Below are positions 6,914 to 14,466 of a stretch of 16,588 bases of DNA, piece after piece. A program made the position numbers and the translations under genes. Under the pieces are notes generated by a model. That model made no database searches. It saw nothing but the letters and a program-made list of their open reading frames with translations, and was not told where the DNA came from. The DNA is from JADHLJ01 sp038118725 (GTDB lineage Bacteria; Pseudomonadota; Alphaproteobacteria; Thalassobaculales; Thalassobaculaceae), in the NCBI GenBank assembly GCA_038118725.1, contig JAYOIK010000094.1, forward strand, positions 1 to 16,588, read 5' to 3'. Positions within the stretch are counted from its first letter, which is position 1, and the number at the start of each line of letters is the position of its first letter.

Positions 6914-8110
6914 TCAGGAAGATTCTCGCGAGACTCCCGCCTCGATAAGCGCGTCGATCTCGGCCTCGCCATAGCCCGCCTCGGCCAGAATCTCCCGGCT
7001 GTGCTGACCCAGGCCCGGCTGCATGCGCCGAACGGTCGAGGGGTTGTTGGAGAAGCGGATCGGCGGATCCGTCATCCGGACCTTGCCTTCCGTCGGATGG
7101 TCCTCCATGCGCCAGAAACCGCTGGCGTTCAATTGCTCGTCGACGAGCAGATCCTCCAGCGAGTTGACCTTCATCACCGGGATACTGGCTTCATTCAGGG
7201 CCTTGAGCCATTCCTCGGTGGTCCGCTCGGCGATCATCTCGCCCAAAAGGTCATAGACTTCCTGGGAATTCTCGACCCGCGAGGAATGATCCACGAATCT
7301 CGGATCGTCCTTAAGCTCGCCGCGCCCCGCGAGCTCGAACATCCGTCGCCAGTTCTCGTCACTATAGGGCAGCACGGCCAGGAACCCGTCCTTGGTGGCA
7401 TAGGGCCGCCGTCCGGTATTCATCAGCCGGGCATAACCCATCTTGCCCACCGGCGGTTCGAAGGCCGCGCCGTAGAGATGCTCGATCATCACGTTGTCGA
7501 CCAGGCTTTCGAACATCGGCACCTCGATCGACTGCCCGACGCCTTGTCGCTCGCGGCACACCAAGGCGGCGAGGACCGCGCTGACCACGTTATACGAGGT
7601 CGTCTTGTCGGCGACGATGGTCGGCACGAAACGCGGCTGATCCGAAATGACGGCCTGCAGCCCAGCGATCCCCGAGGCCGCCTGAATGACATCGTCATAG
7701 GCGGGATTGTCGGCGAGCGGCCCGTCGGCGCGAAAACCGTAGGCCGCGCAATAAACCAGCTTGGGGTTGTTGGCCGTAAAGCGCTCGTAGCTCAGTTCCA
7801 GCTTCTTGGCCACCTTGGGCCGCATATTGTGCATGAACACATCGGCGGTATCGACGATCTTGAGCAGCGCGTCCTTGCCCTCGCGGGTCCGCAAGTCCAG
7901 CACGATGCTGCGCTTGTTCCGATTGGTGGACATGAAGACCGAGGCCATGCCGGGATTTTTACGAGGGCCCAGGTTACGGGTCGTATCGCCCGTCGGGGTT
8001 TCGATCTTAATCACGTCGGCGCCCATGTCACCCAAGGTCTGAGCCGCCCAGGGCCCGAGGATAACCGTCGTCAGATCAACGACCCGAATACCGTCCAATG
8101 TTCCAGGCAT
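6914..8110 (-). CDS. Class III CoA-transferase (CaiB/BaiF family)
   Basis: A 398-residue protein that would move CoA between carboxylic acids. The N-terminus LDGIRVVDLTTVILGPWAA, followed by GDMGADVIKIE, is the usual family opening, and FMSTNRNKRSIVLDL follows. The catalytic Asp is most likely D168 in VADKTTSYNVV, aligned by eye with Asp169 of formyl-CoA transferase; the following GVGQSIEVPM is also typical. I chose ATG 8110 because family sequence starts there and a GGA lies about 8 bases upstream; the frame is open back to 8269, but those 53 residues are unlike the family. The 151 bases between this gene and the crotonase gene upstream hold nothing recognisable. Its acid substrate is unknown. 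Confidence 0.9.
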   Translation of the reverse strand: MPGTLDGIRVVDLTTVILGPWAAQTLGDMGADVIKIETPTGDTTRNLGPRKNPGMASVFMSTNRNKRSIVLDLRTREGKDALLKIVDTADVFMHNMRPKVAKKLELSYERFTANNPKLVYCAAYGFRADGPLADNPAYDDVIQAASGIAGLQAVISDQPRFVPTIVADKTTSYNVVSAVLAALVCRERQGVGQSIEVPMFESLVDNVMIEHLYGAAFEPPVGKMGYARLMNTGRRPYATKDGFLAVLPYSDENWRRMFELAGRGELKDDPRFVDHSSRVENSQEVYDLLGEMIAERTTEEWLKALNEASIPVMKVNSLEDLLVDEQLNASGFWRMEDHPTEGKVRMTDPPIRFSNNPSTVRRMQPGLGQHSREILAEAGYGEAEIDALIEAGVSRESS

Positions 8111-8261
8111 ACCGCGTTTCCATCTGGTTGATGCGCAAAATCTCGCCGAACTGTTTACTCCGGCAAGACTGATCTTGCCAGCGGATGGATGATGAATTGA
8201 GAGACGTCCATAAGGGCCGGGCATTCCGTTGCCATATCGGCATTCAGCGCTTTCACCTCTC

Positions 8262-9041
8262 CTACCCATTCCATTTCGGCGCGCGTTTTTCCAGGAATGC
8301 CGTCAAGCCTTCCTTGCCGTCGGTGCTGGCGAAGATGTTGCACATGGTCTCGATCTGGTTTTCCACGTTGCGGCGATAATCCAGGTCATTGGCGCGCATG
8401 AAGGAGCGCCGCCCCAAGGCCATGATGGTCGGCGACTTCTTGGTGAACTCAACCGCCATGGCGAAAGCTCGGTCCATTAACTCAGCGCGCGGCACCGCGT
8501 AATTGATGATCCCCAGCGCCTCGGCCTCGGTGGCGGAAATCGGCTTGCCCATGAACAAAAGCTCGAACGCCTTGTGCCGGCTGATCTGGCGCGGCAGATG
8601 CACGAAGTGGATCGCCGGAATAACCCCGACATCAATCTCGGGATAGCCGAGATCAATGTCATCCGCGGCGTAGACCATGTCGCTGGTGATCGAGATGGTC
8701 ATGCCGGCGCCCCGGGCCGGGCCGTTCACCACCGCGATGGTCGGCTTGGTCATCTCGTATTGGATGTTCATGGTTTCGATATAGAACTTATCCAGAAACG
8801 CGCGGAGATCGGCGGCGCTTCCCTCCGCGGCCATGCGCAGATCCATGCCCCCGCAATACATGCCGTCAAGCGCGCTGGTCAGGATCACCGCGCGCGCCTC
8901 TCGATCCGCCTTGGCCCGAAGCAGAGCCGCGTGTATGGCATCGATCATCGGCACGTCGATCGCGTTGACCGGCGGCCGGTTCAGCGAGATCACCGCCACC
9001 CTTTCCCTTACTTCATAGTCGAGACGATGTTGGCCCGTCAT
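8262..9041 (-). CDS. Enoyl-CoA hydratase/isomerase (crotonase) family protein with one catalytic Glu missing
   Basis: A 259-residue crotonase-fold protein. The oxyanion-hole parts are present: YCGGMDL (62-68) and NGPARGAGM (106-114). Glu135 in YPEIDVGVIP corresponds to Glu164 of rat mitochondrial hydratase. The other hydratase Glu (144 in rat, usually in GGGxE) is replaced by Thr115 in GAGMTIS. Two-Glu hydratases normally need both, so isomerase, hydrolase or C-C lyase chemistry is as likely as hydration. The ATG at 9041 has a strong GAGGAG 7 bases upstream (9049-9054 on the plus strand). It is divergent from the acyl-CoA dehydrogenase gene and upstream of the class III CoA-transferase on the same strand. 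Confidence 0.88.
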   Translation of the reverse strand: MTGQHRLDYEVRERVAVISLNRPPVNAIDVPMIDAIHAALLRAKADREARAVILTSALDGMYCGGMDLRMAAEGSAADLRAFLDKFYIETMNIQYEMTKPTIAVVNGPARGAGMTISITSDMVYAADDIDLGYPEIDVGVIPAIHFVHLPRQISRHKAFELLFMGKPISATEAEALGIINYAVPRAELMDRAFAMAVEFTKKSPTIMALGRRSFMRANDLDYRRNVENQIETMCNIFASTDGKEGLTAFLEKRAPKWNG

Positions 9042-9054
9042 TTAAATGCTCCTC

Positions 9055-9227
9055 GTGACTTCGTGTATTTCGGCCATCCGTTGCACCGAGTGTGGCGATC
9101 GCGCGCGAAGAGTCACGGGGGCGGCGAAACACCATCACGCCTGGGATAGTGCCGCGGACGGTGTTGGCGTGCCCGGATGGCTCTGGCACCTTTCTCACCG
9201 GGAGATTTTTCACGACACGAGACCAAG
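9055..9227. promoter_or_regulatory. Divergent promoter region between the crotonase and acyl-CoA dehydrogenase genes
   Basis: The two genes face away from each other here, so promoters for both must lie in or near this stretch. I see no convincing -35/-10 pair. A 7-bp CCATCCG / CGGATGG pair about 90 bases apart is present, but too short and far apart to call an operator. No TetR/FadR-type gene is in the window. This is a positional inference only. Confidence 0.3.
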
Positions 9228-10400
9228 ATGATTCCAAGGACACTATTCCGCACGGAACATGAAATCTTCCGCGGCACCGTTCAACGGTTCATCGCCGAAC
9301 ACGTCACGCCGCATCACGCGGATTGGGAAAAGGCCGGAGAGGTTCCCCGCGATCTCTGGCTGAAAGCCGGCGAGCTTGGCCTCCTGTGCTGCAACGTGCC
9401 CGAGGCTTATGGCGGCATGGGAGGGGATTTCCTGCATAGCGCCATCCTGGTGGAAGAGTTTTCACTGGCCGGCGCCACCGGACCAACCTTCTACCTGCAT
9501 TCCGATATTGTCGCGCCCTATCTGGTCGATTTCGGCACCGAGGAGCAGAAGCACAAGTGGCTTCCCCGAATGGCTAGAGGCGAACTCACCGGCGCGCTGG
9601 GGATGAGTGAGCCGTCCGGTGGCTCGGATGTCGCGGCCATGAGGACATCGGCGATCCGCGATGGCGACGACTATATCGTCAATGGTCAGAAGGTGTTCAT
9701 CACCAACGGTCATACCGCGGATCTGCTACTGCTCGCCTGCAAGACCGATCCCAGCGCCGGTGGGCGCGGCGTCAGTCTGATCATGGTGGAAACCGACACG
9801 CCGGGATACGAACGCGGTCGCAAGCTCGACAAGTTGGGCTTTCGCGCTCAAGACACCTCCGAACTGTTCTTCGCCGACATGCGGGTTCCGGCCACGAATC
9901 TGATCGGCGGTGAAGGTTCCGGTTTCGCGCAACTGATGACTCAGTTGTCGCAAGAGCGCCTGATCCAGGCTATTCGGGCGGTCGCGAGCGCCGAGGCGGC
10001 ACTGCGGTGGACCATTGATTATGTCAGCCAACGCGAGATGTTCGGCCACACCTTGGCCGATTTCCAGAACACGCGTTTCGAACTGGGCGGTCTGCACGCC
10101 GAAGTGCTGGCCCAAAGAGTGTTCGTCGACCGCTGCACCGAACTCCACCTGACCGGCGATCTCGACGCCACCGACGCCGCCGCGATCAAGCTGGTCACCA
10201 CGGAACTTCAGGGCAAGGTGATGGACCGGTGCCTCCAACTTTTCGGCGGCTGGGGCTATATGTGGGAATATCCGATCACCCGCGCTTTCGCCGACGCGCG
10301 CATGTCCCGTATCGGCGGCGGCGCCGTCGAGGTCATGAAACAGATAATCGCGAACTCACTCCTGCCGAAACAGGCCAGGATGGAACGTCGGGACCCATAA
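9228..10400 (+). CDS. Acyl-CoA dehydrogenase with helix-G-type catalytic Glu
   Basis: A 390-residue FAD enzyme that would make the alpha,beta double bond in an acyl-CoA. It has the family start RTLFRTEHEIFR, the signature LGMSEPSGGSDVAA (125-138) and the second signature from Gln337 through FGGWGYMWEYP to Asp356. At the C-terminal site where medium- and short-chain enzymes have Glu (the YEGT motif), this protein has RIGGGAV with Gly364. Glu243 in QLSQERLI aligns with the catalytic Glu in helix G of isovaleryl-CoA and long-chain dehydrogenases, so it can still be active, perhaps on branched or bulky acyl-CoA. I chose ATG 9228 on family sequence; ATG 9177 adds 17 unlike residues. It leads a tight unit with the thiolase-like gene 22 bases on. 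No ETF gene is nearby. Confidence 0.92.
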   Translation: MIPRTLFRTEHEIFRGTVQRFIAEHVTPHHADWEKAGEVPRDLWLKAGELGLLCCNVPEAYGGMGGDFLHSAILVEEFSLAGATGPTFYLHSDIVAPYLVDFGTEEQKHKWLPRMARGELTGALGMSEPSGGSDVAAMRTSAIRDGDDYIVNGQKVFITNGHTADLLLLACKTDPSAGGRGVSLIMVETDTPGYERGRKLDKLGFRAQDTSELFFADMRVPATNLIGGEGSGFAQLMTQLSQERLIQAIRAVASAEAALRWTIDYVSQREMFGHTLADFQNTRFELGGLHAEVLAQRVFVDRCTELHLTGDLDATDAAAIKLVTTELQGKVMDRCLQLFGGWGYMWEYPITRAFADARMSRIGGGAVEVMKQIIANSLLPKQARMERRDP

Positions 10401-10422
10401 AGTCGGGAGCGAGGAAGGCATC

Positions 10423-11577
10423 ATGTCACTTTCAGACAAGGCGTGTGTGACCGGGGTGGGTGAAACACTCTATGAGCGCGGTTCCACCCAAACCGCCTTC
10501 GAACTCCAGATCGCGGCCTCGTTCAAGGCCATCGCCGATGCCGGGCTCAAACCGACGGATATCGACGGTGTTATTCCGATCGGCATCGTTTCCGGAACCG
10601 CTGAGGATTTCATCGAGAACTTCGGCATTCCCGATCTACGTTTCTCCGCCGTGATCCCGCATGGCGGAGCCAGTCCGGCGATCGCGCTTCAGACCGCCAC
10701 GGCGATCGTCGCCGGCGGTATCTGCAAACACATTCTCATCACCTTCGGACGTAGCGTTACCGCCTCGGTGAACAAGGCCGGCGCGCGCATTCACCAGATG
10801 CCGCAATTCCACTATGTCACCGAATTCGAGCATCCTCTCGGCAACAGCGCGCCCGCGCAGATCTACGCCCCGATGGCGCGACGTCACATGGAACTCTACG
10901 GCACCACCGTGGAACAGTTCGGCGCCGTGGCCGTCGCGCATCGCGAGCACGCGATCCTGAATGACAACGCGATCATGAAAAAGCCGATCACCCTTGAGGA
11001 TCATCGCAACTCGCGGATGATCGCCGACCCGTTTCGGTTGTTCGATTGCAGTCTGGAGAGCGATGGCGGGGCCGCGGTCGTGATAAGCGCCGCCGATTGC
11101 GCCGCCGACCTACCACACCATCGGGTTTTCATTTCCGGCGTTTCAGCTGGGCATCCGGACTCCCCTGCCTCAATCACGCAACGCGATGACATGACTAGCC
11201 TCGGATTGTCCAAGGCGGCGCCCCGAGCCTTTGAAATGGCGGGTGTTAAACCCGAAGACATCGACGTCGCCGAGATCTATGACTGCTTCACCTACGCGGT
11301 GATCCGTCAATTCGAGGACATGGGCTTTTGCGAAAAAGGCGAAGGCGGCGCTTTCGTCGAGGGAGGCAGGATCGGACCGGGCGGCGCTTTGCCGACCAAC
11401 ACCCATGGCGGACTTCTGTCCCAGGCGCATGTCTGGGGCCTCAATCATATCGTTGAACTGGCCCGCCAATTGCGCCACGACGCGGGGCGCGCGCAAGTTC
11501 CGGACGCCACCCTGGGCGTGGTCACCGGCTATGGCGACATGGGCGACGGCGGCTTGGCCGTCATGCGGAGGGAATAG
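10423..11577 (+). CDS. SCP-x/Ltp2-type thiolase-like protein lacking the nucleophilic Cys
   Basis: A 384-residue thiolase-fold protein of the SCP-x / lipid-transfer-protein branch. The C-terminal half has DVAEIYDCFT, GFCEKGEGGAF, LPTNTHGGLLSQAH and TGYGDMGDGG, all placed as in this family. At the N-terminal active site, where a thiolase has C-S-x-G (NNNCSTG in SCP2-thiolase), the sequence is IPHGGASPAIAL, with Gly82 where the Cys should be. That excludes normal Claisen chemistry. Ltp2, which with a DUF35 protein performs retro-aldol cleavage in steroid side-chain breakdown, is the best known precedent. The directly adjoining DUF35 gene fits this (2 bases apart, its ribosome site inside this gene). 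The start at 10423 has AGGAAGG just upstream. An uncharacterised condensing or lyase reaction remains possible. Confidence 0.88.
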   Translation: MSLSDKACVTGVGETLYERGSTQTAFELQIAASFKAIADAGLKPTDIDGVIPIGIVSGTAEDFIENFGIPDLRFSAVIPHGGASPAIALQTATAIVAGGICKHILITFGRSVTASVNKAGARIHQMPQFHYVTEFEHPLGNSAPAQIYAPMARRHMELYGTTVEQFGAVAVAHREHAILNDNAIMKKPITLEDHRNSRMIADPFRLFDCSLESDGGAAVVISAADCAADLPHHRVFISGVSAGHPDSPASITQRDDMTSLGLSKAAPRAFEMAGVKPEDIDVAEIYDCFTYAVIRQFEDMGFCEKGEGGAFVEGGRIGPGGALPTNTHGGLLSQAHVWGLNHIVELARQLRHDAGRAQVPDATLGVVTGYGDMGDGGLAVMRRE

Positions 11578-11579
11578 CC

Positions 11580-11987
11580 ATGACCGACTTGCCGGCCAAA
11601 CCGCAACCTCCGAGAAACGCGCTTTCCGAGCCGTATTGGGAGGCCGCGGCGCGTGGCGAACTCATGGTCCAGGCCTGTGCCTCCTGCGGTAAGCTGCGAC
11701 ACTATCCACGCCTGATCTGCGATCGCTGCCACGACGACTCGGTCTCCTGGACAGCTCTGAGCGCGCGCGGCGTCATCCACAGCTGGACCGTCGCTCATCA
11801 TGCCTTTCATCCAGCTTTCATCCCCGAACTACCTTACACCATCGTTACCGTTGATCTGGAGGAAGGCGTACGCGCGCTCGGTCGCTGGATCGGCGAGACG
11901 CCTTTCATCGGCCAACCGGCTCAAGGCCGATTCGAGACCGATGGCCCGGTGCCCGAGCTCATTTTCGAGCCCCGCGCCGAAACGTGA
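11580..11987 (+). CDS. DUF35 zinc-ribbon/OB-fold protein, partner of the thiolase-like protein
   Basis: A 135-residue acyl-CoA-associated protein. An N-terminal helix (ALSEPYWEAAARGEL) leads to a zinc ribbon with C33-x2-C36 and C47-x2-C50, then an OB-fold (about 52-125) starting at SVSWTALSARGVIHSWTVAH. DUF35 proteins dock on thiolase-type enzymes and hold the CoA end of the substrate, as in Ltp2-ChsH2 and archaeal thiolase/HMG-CoA synthase complexes. Two bases separate it from the thiolase-like stop, and the GGAGGGA ribosome site lies in that gene's end, which supports coupled production. All four zinc ligands are intact. The 49 bases between its stop and the hydrolase start hold no clear terminator. 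Confidence 0.9.
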   Translation: MTDLPAKPQPPRNALSEPYWEAAARGELMVQACASCGKLRHYPRLICDRCHDDSVSWTALSARGVIHSWTVAHHAFHPAFIPELPYTIVTVDLEEGVRALGRWIGETPFIGQPAQGRFETDGPVPELIFEPRAET

Positions 11988-12036
11988 TCCGTGATAGGCT
12001 CCGCGCGATGAGCCACACCAGCTGGGAATTCATGAC

Positions 12037-13284
12037 ATGACGATCGCGAGCAATCTTCGAATCAACGGCGAGCGGCTTTGGGACTCCCTCATGGAGATGG
12101 CCAAGATCGGCCCCGGCATCGCCGGCGGCAACAACCGCCAGGCCCTGACCGACGAAGACGCCAAGGGGCGCGCGCTGTTCCAGACCTGGTGCGAGGGCGC
12201 GGGCCTCTCCATGGGGCTCGACAAGATGGGCACCATGTTCGCCCGCCGAGAGGGCGCCGACCCGACCGCGGCGCCGGTCTATGTCGGAAGCCATCTCGAC
12301 ACCCAGCCCACCGGCGGTAAATACGACGGCGTGCTCGGCGTTCTGGCCGGACTGGAGATCATCCGCACGCTCAACGACACCGGCATCAAGACCAAGCACC
12401 CGATCGTGGTGGTGAACTTCACCAACGAGGAAGGCGCCCGCTTCGCGCCGCCGATGGTCGCCTCCGGCGTTTTCGCGGGGGTGCATACCCTCGATTGGGC
12501 TTACGCGCGCACCGATGCCGAGGGCAAGACCCTGGGCGAGGAATTGAAACGCATCGGCTGGGTCGGCGACGAGGAGGTCGGCGCGCGCGAGATGCGGGCC
12601 TTCTTCGAGCTGCATATCGAGCAGGGCCCGATTCTGGAGGCGGAGGAAAAGGAGATCGGCGTGGTCACCCATGGCCAGGGCCTCAACTGGCTCCAGGTCA
12701 CGCTTACCGGACGCGAGAGCCATACCGGCTCGACGCCGATGCCGATGCGGATCAACGCCGGGCTCGGGATGGCGCGGGTCACGCAACTGGTTGACGAGAT
12801 CGCCTGGAGCCACGCGCCACTCGCCGTCGGCGCCGTCGGCCATTGCGACGTGTATCCCAATTCCCGCAATATCATCCCCGGCAAGGCGGTGTTCACCGTC
12901 GACTTCCGACATCCGGACAAGGCGGTGATCGACGCGATGGAGGCGGAGCTCCGCGCCGGCGCCCAGGAGATAGCGGACAAGATCGGCTTGGAATTGGAGA
13001 TTGAGCAAGTCGGCGGCTTCGCCCCGGTTGCCTTCGACGAAGGCTGTGTCGCCGCGATCCGAGGTGCCGCGGAGCGACTCGGCTATTCGCACCGCGATCT
13101 GGTATCCGGGGCCGGACATGATGCCTGCTGGATCAGCCGGGCCGCGCCGACGGCCATGGTCATGTGCCCCTGCGTCGGCGGCCTCTCCCACAACGAGGCC
13201 GAGGAGATCACGCCCGATTGGGCGCGCGCCGGAACCGAGGTGCTGTTGCACGCGGTTCTCGAAACCGCCGAGGTCGTGGTCTAG
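12037..13284 (+). CDS. M20-family Zn-dependent amidohydrolase (allantoate / N-carbamoyl amino acid / beta-ureidopropionate type)
   Basis: A 415-residue enzyme that cleaves a carbamoyl or ureido C-N bond with two metal ions. Metal-site residues seen: H86-x-D88 (GSHLDTQ), D97 (KYDG), E131/E132 (TNEEGARF, general base and ligand), H193 (ELHIEQG) and H385 (GLSHNEAE). The dimerisation lid carries GRESHTGSTPM. These mark the allantoate amidohydrolase/N-carbamoylase (HyuC/AmaB-like) subgroup, not peptidases. The subgroup's substrates cannot be separated by eye. The position before pyrB makes beta-ureidopropionase of pyrimidine breakdown attractive, but no dihydropyrimidinase is in the window. The ATG at 12037 has GGGA about 9 bases upstream. 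The 195 bases after it lead into the pyrB control region. Confidence 0.85.
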   Translation: MTIASNLRINGERLWDSLMEMAKIGPGIAGGNNRQALTDEDAKGRALFQTWCEGAGLSMGLDKMGTMFARREGADPTAAPVYVGSHLDTQPTGGKYDGVLGVLAGLEIIRTLNDTGIKTKHPIVVVNFTNEEGARFAPPMVASGVFAGVHTLDWAYARTDAEGKTLGEELKRIGWVGDEEVGAREMRAFFELHIEQGPILEAEEKEIGVVTHGQGLNWLQVTLTGRESHTGSTPMPMRINAGLGMARVTQLVDEIAWSHAPLAVGAVGHCDVYPNSRNIIPGKAVFTVDFRHPDKAVIDAMEAELRAGAQEIADKIGLELEIEQVGGFAPVAFDEGCVAAIRGAAERLGYSHRDLVSGAGHDACWISRAAPTAMVMCPCVGGLSHNEAEEITPDWARAGTEVLLHAVLETAEVVV

Positions 13285-13409
13285 CCACCGAACGAGTGGC
13301 CGCGAGCATCGCTGGCGAGACCATCTCGAGTCGCGTGGAGGCTCGGAGCGATTCTCTCGCCGGCCAAGGCGATCGCCCGCGCTGAAACCTGTCTGAAATG
13401 TTTTGAAAT

Positions 13410-13443
13410 CAAGCACTCCCTGCCCATGCTTCGAGGAGGCTTG
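13410..13443 (+). promoter_or_regulatory. Potential stem-loop sequestering a Shine-Dalgarno sequence upstream of pyrB
   Basis: CAAGC (13410-13414) and CTCC (13416-13419), with one bulged A, can pair with GGAG (13435-13438) and GCTTG (13439-13443), a 9-bp stem with a 15-base loop. The 3' arm contains most of the AGGAGG that precedes the short ORF at 13446. If this stretch is transcribed, folding would hide that ribosome site. No T-run follows, so this is not a rho-independent terminator. Seen by eye, no energy was computed. Confidence 0.35.
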
Positions 13444-13470
13444 TGATGACCCGGCAAGCGCCCCTATAGT
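13441..13470 (+). promoter_or_regulatory. Candidate sigma-70-type promoter of pyrB, giving a leaderless or nearly leaderless mRNA
   Basis: TTGTGA (13441-13446) and TATAGT (13465-13470) are separated by 18 bases and match TTGACA/TATAAT at four and five positions. The -10 ends only 9 bases before the pyrB ATG, and that ATG has no Shine-Dalgarno sequence before it. Transcription would thus begin at or within a few bases of the start codon, as in the leaderless mRNAs common in alphaproteobacteria. This conflicts with a transcript carrying the upstream stem-loop. Confidence 0.45.
13446..13469 (+). CDS. Possible 7-codon leader ORF upstream of pyrB
   Basis: ATG 13446 follows a perfect AGGAGG (13434-13439) at a spacing of 6 bases and encodes MTRQAPL followed by TAG (13467-13469). 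The pyrB ATG comes 10 bases later. The position suggests a leader peptide or a ribosome-loading site for pyrB, as short leader ORFs occur before pyrB in enterobacteria and pseudomonads. It overlaps the candidate promoter, and both cannot act on the same transcript. The tiny size makes it weak on its own. Confidence 0.3.
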   Translation: MTRQAPL

Positions 13471-13479
13471 GCCGCTTTA

Positions 13480-14466
13480 ATGACAGCACAATCCCTTCCC
13501 CAGACCGCGCCCGAGCCGTTGTTCAGGTTTCGACACCTGCTCGGGATCGAAGGTCTGCAACGTCCCGATATCGAGCGATTGCTCGATCAGTCGGACGTTT
13601 ATGTCGACGCCAATCGCCAGGGCGACAAGAAGCACTCGAACCTGCGCGGTCGCACGTTGATCAATCTGTTCTTCGAGAACTCCACCCGAACCCGGACCTC
13701 CTTCGAGCTGGCCGGCAAGCGGCTGGGCGGCGACGTGATCAATATGTCCGTCGGCACCAGTTCGATCAAAAAGGGCGAAACCCTGATCGATACCGCGATG
13801 ACCCTGAACGCCATGCACCCGGACGTGCTGGTGGTTCGGCACGCGGATTCAGGCGCGGTCCAGCTTCTGGCCGAGAAGGTCAATTGCTCGGTGATCAATG
13901 CCGGCGACGGCACCCACGAGCATCCGACCCAGGCCCTGCTCGACGCGCTCACCATCCGCCGCCGCCTCGGCCGCGGGCTCGAGGGGCTGACGGTGGCGAT
14001 CTGCGGCGATATCGCCCATAGCCGGGTCGCCCGCTCGAACATTCACCTCATGGGGATCATGGGGGCCCGGGTCCGCGCGGTGGCGCCGCCGACCCTGTTA
14101 CCGGCGGGGCTGGACCGGCTGGGCGTCGAGATCCATCACGATATGGAAACAGGCCTCAAGAACGCCGACATCATCATGATGCTGCGCCTCCAGACCGAGC
14201 GGATGAAGGGCAGTTTCGTGCCCTCGATCCGGGAGTATTATCGGCTCTACGGCCTCGACTACGAGAAGCTCAAGGCAGCGAAACCGGATGCCTTGATCAT
14301 GCATCCCGGCCCGATGAACCGGGGCGTCGAGATCGATAGCGAGGTCGCCGACGATATCGACCGCAGCCTGATCCGCGAACAGGTCGAGATGGGCGTCGCG
14401 GTCCGCATGGCCTGCCTGGAGGCGCTGGTCAGCACGCAAACCGATCCATGGGCGAAGAACCAGTGA
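13480..14466 (+). CDS. pyrB: Aspartate carbamoyltransferase catalytic chain
   Basis: A 328-residue enzyme that makes N-carbamoyl-L-aspartate from carbamoyl phosphate and aspartate in pyrimidine synthesis, in the cytoplasm. The carbamoyl-phosphate loop is FFENSTRTRTSFE (S68, T69, R70, T71). SSIKKGE (94-100) supplies the Ser/Lys loop from the neighbouring chain, HPTQALLD has H148 and Q151, and MHPGPMNRGVEI is the 240s-type aspartate loop. No regulatory chain (pyrI) is adjacent. A stop codon in frame at 13447 and the lack of other starts fix the ATG at 13480, despite no ribosome site. Its TGA overlaps the GTG of the dihydroorotase-like gene, and the two products probably assemble together. Confidence 0.97.
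   Translation: MTAQSLPQTAPEPLFRFRHLLGIEGLQRPDIERLLDQSDVYVDANRQGDKKHSNLRGRTLINLFFENSTRTRTSFELAGKRLGGDVINMSVGTSSIKKGETLIDTAMTLNAMHPDVLVVRHADSGAVQLLAEKVNCSVINAGDGTHEHPTQALLDALTIRRRLGRGLEGLTVAICGDIAHSRVARSNIHLMGIMGARVRAVAPPTLLPAGLDRLGVEIHHDMETGLKNADIIMMLRLQTERMKGSFVPSIREYYRLYGLDYEKLKAAKPDALIMHPGPMNRGVEIDSEVADDIDRSLIREQVEMGVAVRMACLEALVSTQTDPWAKNQ

Noticed and set aside
12008..12040. Ten-codon ORF (MSHTSWEFMT) overlapping the start of the Zn hydrolase as ATGA
   Set aside because: It has no Shine-Dalgarno sequence, is very short and could arise by chance; only conservation in relatives would rescue it.
13284..13300. GCCAC / GTGGC hairpin just after the Zn-hydrolase stop
   Set aside because: The stem is only 5 bp and no T-run follows, so it does not qualify as an intrinsic terminator.
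11959..13416. Minus-strand open frame of 485 codons opposite the Zn hydrolase
   Set aside because: The plus strand codes for a complete M20 enzyme with all metal ligands; the long opposite frame is a by-product of codon bias and has no recognisable domain.
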